Source: Flavonifractor sp. An100
GTDB taxonomy: Bacteria > Bacillota > Clostridia > Oscillospirales > Oscillospiraceae
Length of the DNA stretch: 64,000 nt
Direction: 5' to 3'
Assembly (NCBI RefSeq): GCF_002161175.1
Contig: NZ_NFMA01000005.1
Location: forward strand, 62,001-126,000
The stretch's first letter is position 1. Each line of letters begins with the position of its first letter. A program made the translations under genes and the position numbers. Below are positions 60,154-64,000 of this stretch, one piece after another. Under the pieces are notes generated by a model that did not search any database, was not told the DNA's origin, and was given only the letters and a program-made list of their open reading frames with translations.

Positions 60154-61422
60154 TCAGGACCGTTTTTTGATCTCTTCCCAATACCGCTTAGCGGCCTGCT
60201 CCGTTTTGTTTTCCCCGTAATAATAATAGTGTACGTCCTTCAGCTCGTCCGGCAGATATTGCTGATCTACCCAGCGCCCCGGGAAATTGTGGGGATACAA
60301 GTACCCCTGTTCCCGTTCCAGACCGGAGGAGTCAGCATGGACATTTTGTAGATGCCGTGGGATGTCCCCCACTTTGCCAGCCCGAACGTCCGCCATGGCC
60401 TGGTGAATTGCCATGCAGGAGGTATTGGATTTGGGGGCGGTGGCCAGCAGCACCACTGCCTGTCCCAGCGGCAGCTGCGCCTCGGGCAGCCCCAGCTGGA
60501 GGGCATTGTCTACACAGGCCTTTACAATGGGGACCGCCATCGGGTAGGCCATTCCCACATCCTCGCTGGCCGAACACAGGATGCGCCGGATGGGGGTAAT
60601 CAGGTCCCCTGCCTCTAATAGCCGGGCCAGATAGTGCAGGGCCGCGTCGGGGTCGGACCCCCGCATGGACTTCATGAAGGCTGATGCAATATCAAAATGG
60701 GCGTCTCCCTCCCGGTCATAGCGCATGGCGGACTTCTGCGCCACCGTTTTGGCATCTTCCAGGGTGACAAGGAGTTTTCCTTGCTCCCTCTTTGCCGCTG
60801 TAAGGAGCAGCTCAATGGCGTTCATCGCCTTACGGATATCACCGCCACAGGCCCAGGCGATGTGCTCCTGTACTCCGGGCTCACATTCCGCTTTGGCACC
60901 CAGCCGCTCTTCCATCCGATGGATTCCCCGGTCCACAGCCGGGAGGGCATCTTCCGCGGTGATTTGCTTAAACTCAAACACGGTAGACCGGGAGAGTACC
61001 GCTCCGAACACAGCGAAAAAGGGGTTCTCCGTGGTGGAGGCGATGAGGGTGATCCGCCCGTCCTCCATAAATTCCAGCAGAGACTGCTGCTGCTTTTTAT
61101 TAAAATACTGAATCTCGTCCAGGTACAGCAGCACCCCTTCCGGCGCCATCAGCGTACCGATCTCCCCCATGATGTCCTTGATATCCGAGATGGAGGCGGT
61201 GGTAGCATTGAGCCGATGGAGGGGCCTGCGGGTGCGCTGGGCGATCAGGTTGGCCACCGTGGTCTTCCCAGTTCCCGATGGGCCGTAAAAGATCAGGTTG
61301 GGCACGCTGCCTCCCTCAATGATTCGGCGCAGCAGGCCGTCCTTTCCCAATATGTGCTTCTGCCCCACCACCTCGTCCAGGGTCTGGGGACGAATTTCAT
61401 CCGCCAAGGGGCGGTATGCCAT
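60154..61422 (-). CDS. rarA: Replication-associated recombination protein RarA/MgsA
   Basis: The product is 422 aa, an AAA+ ATPase. Landmarks: RPLADEIRPQTLDEVVGQKH, Walker A FYGPSGTGKTTVANLIA, LLYLDEIQYFNKKQQQ (Walker B), LIASTTENPFFAVFGAVLSR, and C-terminal HYLARLLEAGDLITPIRRIL and GYLYPHNFPG. It works at stalled forks. AAGGAG lies 9 bp before the ATG. It is 26 bp before comEC. Confidence 0.95.
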   Translation of the reverse strand: MAYRPLADEIRPQTLDEVVGQKHILGKDGLLRRIIEGGSVPNLIFYGPSGTGKTTVANLIAQRTRRPLHRLNATTASISDIKDIMGEIGTLMAPEGVLLYLDEIQYFNKKQQQSLLEFMEDGRITLIASTTENPFFAVFGAVLSRSTVFEFKQITAEDALPAVDRGIHRMEERLGAKAECEPGVQEHIAWACGGDIRKAMNAIELLLTAAKREQGKLLVTLEDAKTVAQKSAMRYDREGDAHFDIASAFMKSMRGSDPDAALHYLARLLEAGDLITPIRRILCSASEDVGMAYPMAVPIVKACVDNALQLGLPEAQLPLGQAVVLLATAPKSNTSCMAIHQAMADVRAGKVGDIPRHLQNVHADSSGLEREQGYLYPHNFPGRWVDQQYLPDELKDVHYYYYGENKTEQAAKRYWEEIKKRS

Positions 61423-61459
61423 GTAGGATCAACTCCTTTTTCTTGAGACAACAGACCGG

Positions 61460-62380
61460 TTACCCGTCCTCTTCGCACTCCATCTCTAACTCAGTCTGGA
61501 AGGCAATCACCGCCTGTCCAATGATCTGAATCTCTTTGGGCGCCCCATGCTCCAACGCCACTCGGACCACCATCGAACCCGGCCGGCCCATGGCCTCCCC
61601 TTGCACAACGGTGAACTGGACCTGGAAACCTTCTCCAGGCAGCAGGCCGAAGCGGACCAGGTAGGCTCCCAGCGGGCCGTTGGCTGTGCCGGTCACCGGG
61701 TCCTCATTGTTCCCGTTGGCGGGGGCAAACATGCGGGCGTGGACCAGAGGCTCCTCCCCGGGATGAAGGGTGAATACATGGTAACCGTTGATCCCGATTT
61801 CCCGGCTCAGTTCCTTTAACGCCTCCATGTTAGGAGTCAGGGCATGGAGCTTGGACAGCTCCCGAATCCCCACCATCACCTTAGCCGCTCCGGTAGACGC
61901 CCCGCAGAGGGGACAGTCTTCCCGCAGATCGTCTGCGGCCAGGCCCAACGCCCGGCACAGCTTGGAACGCTGTTCCTCCGTCAGCGGGGCTCCAAATTCC
62001 GCCTGGCCCTGGGCCATGATGACCTGATACTCGCCGTTCTGCTTCTCCACATCCACAGAAAAGCGGCCAGCTCCGGACAATTGAACCACTTTGGCCCGTT
62101 CCAGGCCCAGTTCCAGGGCACGCACATAGTGGGACGCAACCGTCCCGTGACCGCAGATGGGCACCTCCCGGGTAGGAGTAAAGAAGCGGATGTGCACATC
62201 ATACTCCCCCGGTTTCCCGGGGAATAGGAAGGCTGTCTCAGAGTTATTCAGTTCCCGGGCGATTTTCTGCATTTGGACCTCTGACAGCCCTCGGGCATCC
62301 ATCACCACTCCAGCCGGATTTCCAGTCAACTTCTCTCGGGTAAATGCGTCTACCTGATAAACACGGATGGTACGCTTCAT
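61460..62380 (-). CDS. PhzF family isomerase/epimerase-like protein
   Basis: The product is 306 aa (MKRTIRVYQVDAFTREKL). PhzF landmarks: FTREKLTGNPAGVVMDARGL, ELNNSETAFLF (catalytic Glu), FFTPTREVPICGHGTVA, DPVTGTANGPLGAYLVRFGL. The diaminopimelate-epimerase fold has no cofactor. The substrate is not predictable; PhzF itself acts in phenazine synthesis, absent here. ATG 62380 has GGGGAG 7 bp upstream; ATG 62386 is too close to it. Confidence 0.88.
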   Translation of the reverse strand: MKRTIRVYQVDAFTREKLTGNPAGVVMDARGLSEVQMQKIARELNNSETAFLFPGKPGEYDVHIRFFTPTREVPICGHGTVASHYVRALELGLERAKVVQLSGAGRFSVDVEKQNGEYQVIMAQGQAEFGAPLTEEQRSKLCRALGLAADDLREDCPLCGASTGAAKVMVGIRELSKLHALTPNMEALKELSREIGINGYHVFTLHPGEEPLVHARMFAPANGNNEDPVTGTANGPLGAYLVRFGLLPGEGFQVQFTVVQGEAMGRPGSMVVRVALEHGAPKEIQIIGQAVIAFQTELEMECEEDG

Positions 62381-62416
62381 ATCCATTCTCCCCTAATTTC
62401 TGCTAAAGTTGGTCTG

Positions 62417-63061
62417 TCAGGCCATGCCGGCCGCCAGGCACATCCGGTTTTTAAAAAAGTAGTTGACCACAGCAATAGCCCGGCCTACGCCGATCATGGC
62501 ACCAATAGTTCCAATTCCAATTCCAATCAGAGAGCCTTTGGTCGCCAGACACAGCACAATCGTGGCCAGAACACAGCCAATATCAAATATGTTTTTTGCA
62601 AAGCCCTGGTCCCGCCCCATCCGGTCCGCCAAGGCTTGGACAATCCCGTCTCCGGGATTGGGAATCAATCTCATATTGACCGTCATGGACACCCCTAACC
62701 CTGTCACTATAATAGCCAGCACCAGCATTCCGAGATTGGAGCCCAGGGAGTGCACAGATGGATCGTAGCCGATCCAACGATCAAAGAAATTTAAGACCCG
62801 GCTGAACACCAGGCTCAAATGAAGCTGGAGCAGATCGTACCACTGCCGGTCCTTGCCCCGGATGATCAGCTCTCCCGCTACAAACACACAGTAGAGAATA
62901 AACGTGGTATCTCCAAAATTAAACCCCCAAATTTGAGAACTGCTATAGGCCACAGACAGGATGGGGGATACGCCCAGTCCGGTCTTTGTATTCAACGTCA
63001 GGCCAAGGGCCAGCACCAGCATCCCTAATCCATAAATCCAAGCGCGATGGAACCGTTTCAA
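62417..63061 (-). CDS. DUF6198/YczE-like integral membrane protein
   Basis: The product is 214 aa with five hydrophobic helices. The pattern YGLGMLVLALGLTLNTKTGL at the start, GVSPILSVAYSS, LIPNPGDGIVQALADRMG and LIGIGIGTIGAMIGVGRAIA is that of the YitT/YczE-like group (DUF6198). It is probably a transporter or membrane sensor of unknown function. Its ATG overlaps the nth stop by 4 bp. Confidence 0.82.
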   Translation of the reverse strand: MKRFHRAWIYGLGMLVLALGLTLNTKTGLGVSPILSVAYSSSQIWGFNFGDTTFILYCVFVAGELIIRGKDRQWYDLLQLHLSLVFSRVLNFFDRWIGYDPSVHSLGSNLGMLVLAIIVTGLGVSMTVNMRLIPNPGDGIVQALADRMGRDQGFAKNIFDIGCVLATIVLCLATKGSLIGIGIGTIGAMIGVGRAIAVVNYFFKNRMCLAAGMA

Positions 63062-63747
63062 GTAGACGCCTTCTTTTCTTTTGGTTTTTTTGCCGGGGAT
63101 TCTCCCCCATTTTTAGTAAAATAATCACACCAGGGCCGCAGCACGCACTGCTGGCACTGGGGACGCCGGGCAATACACACAGCCCGTCCATGTAAAACCA
63201 GCCGGTGACAGAAGTCGTTGGACTCCTCCGGCGGCAGGATCTGACGCAGCTGCTGCTCCACCTTCCCCGGGTCCTTGGTACCGTCCGTCAGGCCCAGCAG
63301 TCCGGAGATGCGGATGCAATGGGTGTCCGCCACCACTACGCCAGGGGTGTGGTACACATCCCCCAGGATCAGATTGGCCGTCTTCCGCCCCACTCCGGGC
63401 AGCTTCAGCAGGTCCTCCATGGTATCGGGCACCTTGCCCCCATAGTCCCGAATCAGTATCTGCGAGGCCAGAACAATATCCTTTGCCTTCGCCCGGAAAA
63501 AGCCGGTGGAATGGATGTAGGACTCTACCTCCGACACATCAGCCTCCGCCAAGGCCTGTAACGTTGGAAACCGGGCATACAGCGCGGGGGTGACCTTATT
63601 CACCCGTTCGTCGGTACACTGGGCAGCCAGACGCACGGAAAACAGCAGTTCATAGTCCTTTTTATATTCCAGAGAACAGATTCCATCTGGATACAGCGCC
63701 TTGAGGGCATCTACAATCGCCACAACATCGTCCTTTGATTTCTTCAT
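63058..63747 (-). CDS. nth: Endonuclease III
   Basis: The product is 229 aa, a bifunctional DNA glycosylase/AP lyase for oxidised pyrimidines. The helix-hairpin-helix with catalytic Lys is LPGVGRKTANLILGDVYHTP, the catalytic Asp is in VVADTHCIRISG, and the 4Fe-4S cluster is CIARRPQCQQCVLRPWC (CX6CX2CX5C). GGGAGAGAG lies upstream of the ATG at 63747. A charged tail (KKPKEKKAST) ends the protein. Confidence 0.95.
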   Translation of the reverse strand: MKKSKDDVVAIVDALKALYPDGICSLEYKKDYELLFSVRLAAQCTDERVNKVTPALYARFPTLQALAEADVSEVESYIHSTGFFRAKAKDIVLASQILIRDYGGKVPDTMEDLLKLPGVGRKTANLILGDVYHTPGVVVADTHCIRISGLLGLTDGTKDPGKVEQQLRQILPPEESNDFCHRLVLHGRAVCIARRPQCQQCVLRPWCDYFTKNGGESPAKKPKEKKAST

Positions 63748-63852
63748 CTCTCTCTCCCTTCCCAATATATATAGTGTGCAGCGTATAACCCTGCAGATGA
63801 TATCATATCACACTTCATAGAAAATTTCGACGGCTTTTTTTCTTCCCCGCCA

Positions 63853-63880
63853 TTGTTTTTTCCCGCTTCTTTGCTATAAT
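63853..63880 (+). promoter_or_regulatory. Promoter of the right-edge gene
   Basis: TTGTTT (63853-63858) and TATAAT (63875-63880) are 16 bp apart, with an extended TGC before the -10. Between it and the start at 63945 is a small hairpin, CCTGC-TCC-GGCAGG (63891-63904). No riboswitch is recognisable. Confidence 0.7.
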
Positions 63881-63944
63881 AAAGTCCAGGTCCTGCTCCG
63901 GCAGGTCCCCAACCATACATCAACTGGGAAGGAGCTTCAATCCA

Positions 63945-64000
63945 ATGGTGAACGAAATGATGGATTTCCTCACGTCCTGCGACCCCGAGGTCGGTCAGGC
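63945..64000 (+). CDS. Start of a gene cut by the window edge, possibly glyA (serine hydroxymethyltransferase)
   Basis: Only 18 full codons are visible: MVNEMMDFLTSCDPEVGQ. AAGGAG lies 10 bp before the ATG. The D-P-E-V motif after a short helix resembles the N-terminus of serine hydroxymethyltransferase (xxDPExxxAI), but 18 residues cannot prove it. Confidence 0.5.
   Translation, partial: MVNEMMDFLTSCDPEVGQ

Noticed and set aside
63841-63944. THF or glycine riboswitch before the right-edge gene
   Set aside because: The leader is only about 60 nt, with one small hairpin and no conserved aptamer core.
1-64000. CRISPR array, prophage, insertion sequence, rRNA or tRNA genes
   Set aside because: No regularly spaced direct repeats, no transposase, integrase or phage structural genes, and no tRNA cloverleaf or rRNA sequence were seen in the intergenic regions.

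Overview
The window looks like chromosomal DNA of a spore-forming, anaerobic gut-type Clostridia, most likely Oscillospirales (Flavonifractor, Lawsonibacter, Intestinimonas or Pseudoflavonifractor-like). This is inferred from the spoIIGA-sigE pair, a SleB-type cortex hydrolase and a YlmC/YmxH protein, from a Na+-pumping decarboxylase beta subunit with a tiny OadG-like partner, from an FprA-rubredoxin fusion, and from moderately GC-rich codon use. I see no insertion sequence, prophage, CRISPR array, rRNA or tRNA.

Layout. 1-8.7 kb (minus): a split Mrp/Mbh-type cation/proton antiporter operon (mrpE-F-G, DUF4040, an MbhE-MnhB fusion, mrpC and four large MrpD/NuoL/M/N-like subunits), cut at the left edge. 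8.9-18.4 kb (minus): the classic Firmicutes nusB-to-recN cluster (nusB, xseA, xseB, ispA, dxs, tlyA, nadK, argR, recN), with a Kae1/TsaD paralogue directly after nusB. 18.6-24.5 kb (minus): sleB-like hydrolase, rqcH, mini-RNase III, a DUF3810 membrane metalloprotease-like protein, tmcAL. 24.7-31.2 kb (plus): ackA, ECF sigma factor with a DUF4179 partner, DUF951, hisC with a radical SAM gene, a ProC-like dehydrogenase, a DUF6514 protein. 31.2-35.2 kb (minus): GcdB/OadB with a 42-aa OadG-related subunit behind a probable Mn2+ (yybP-ykoY) riboswitch, then HD, DegV and TrmD proteins. 35.4-38.7 kb: FprA-rubredoxin fusion plus mini-rubredoxin, a glycosyltransferase, ylmC/ymxH. 38.7-50.6 kb (minus): addB and addA separated by two small genes, an AGCS amino-acid symporter, spoIIGA-sigE. 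50.8-56.1 kb (plus): padR followed by four tandem paralogous DUF2812 membrane proteins. 56.1-63.7 kb (minus): rnmV, holA, comEC, rarA, phzF-like, DUF6198, nth. The right edge cuts a plus-strand gene that may be glyA.

Most of the window is housekeeping: isoprenoid precursor synthesis (dxs, ispA), recombination and repair (recN, xseAB, addAB, rarA, nth), RNA and ribosome maintenance (nusB, tlyA, trmD, tmcAL, rnmV, mini-III, rqcH). The least explained parts are the PadR-DUF2812x4 operon, whose promoter lies inside a 47-bp near-perfect palindrome and diverges from the spoIIG promoter; the four-antiporter-subunit Mrp/Mbh-like module; and the riboswitch-controlled decarboxylase beta subunit. Start sites were chosen by Shine-Dalgarno position and overlap with the upstream gene, so several proteins are given shorter than the longest possible reading frame.
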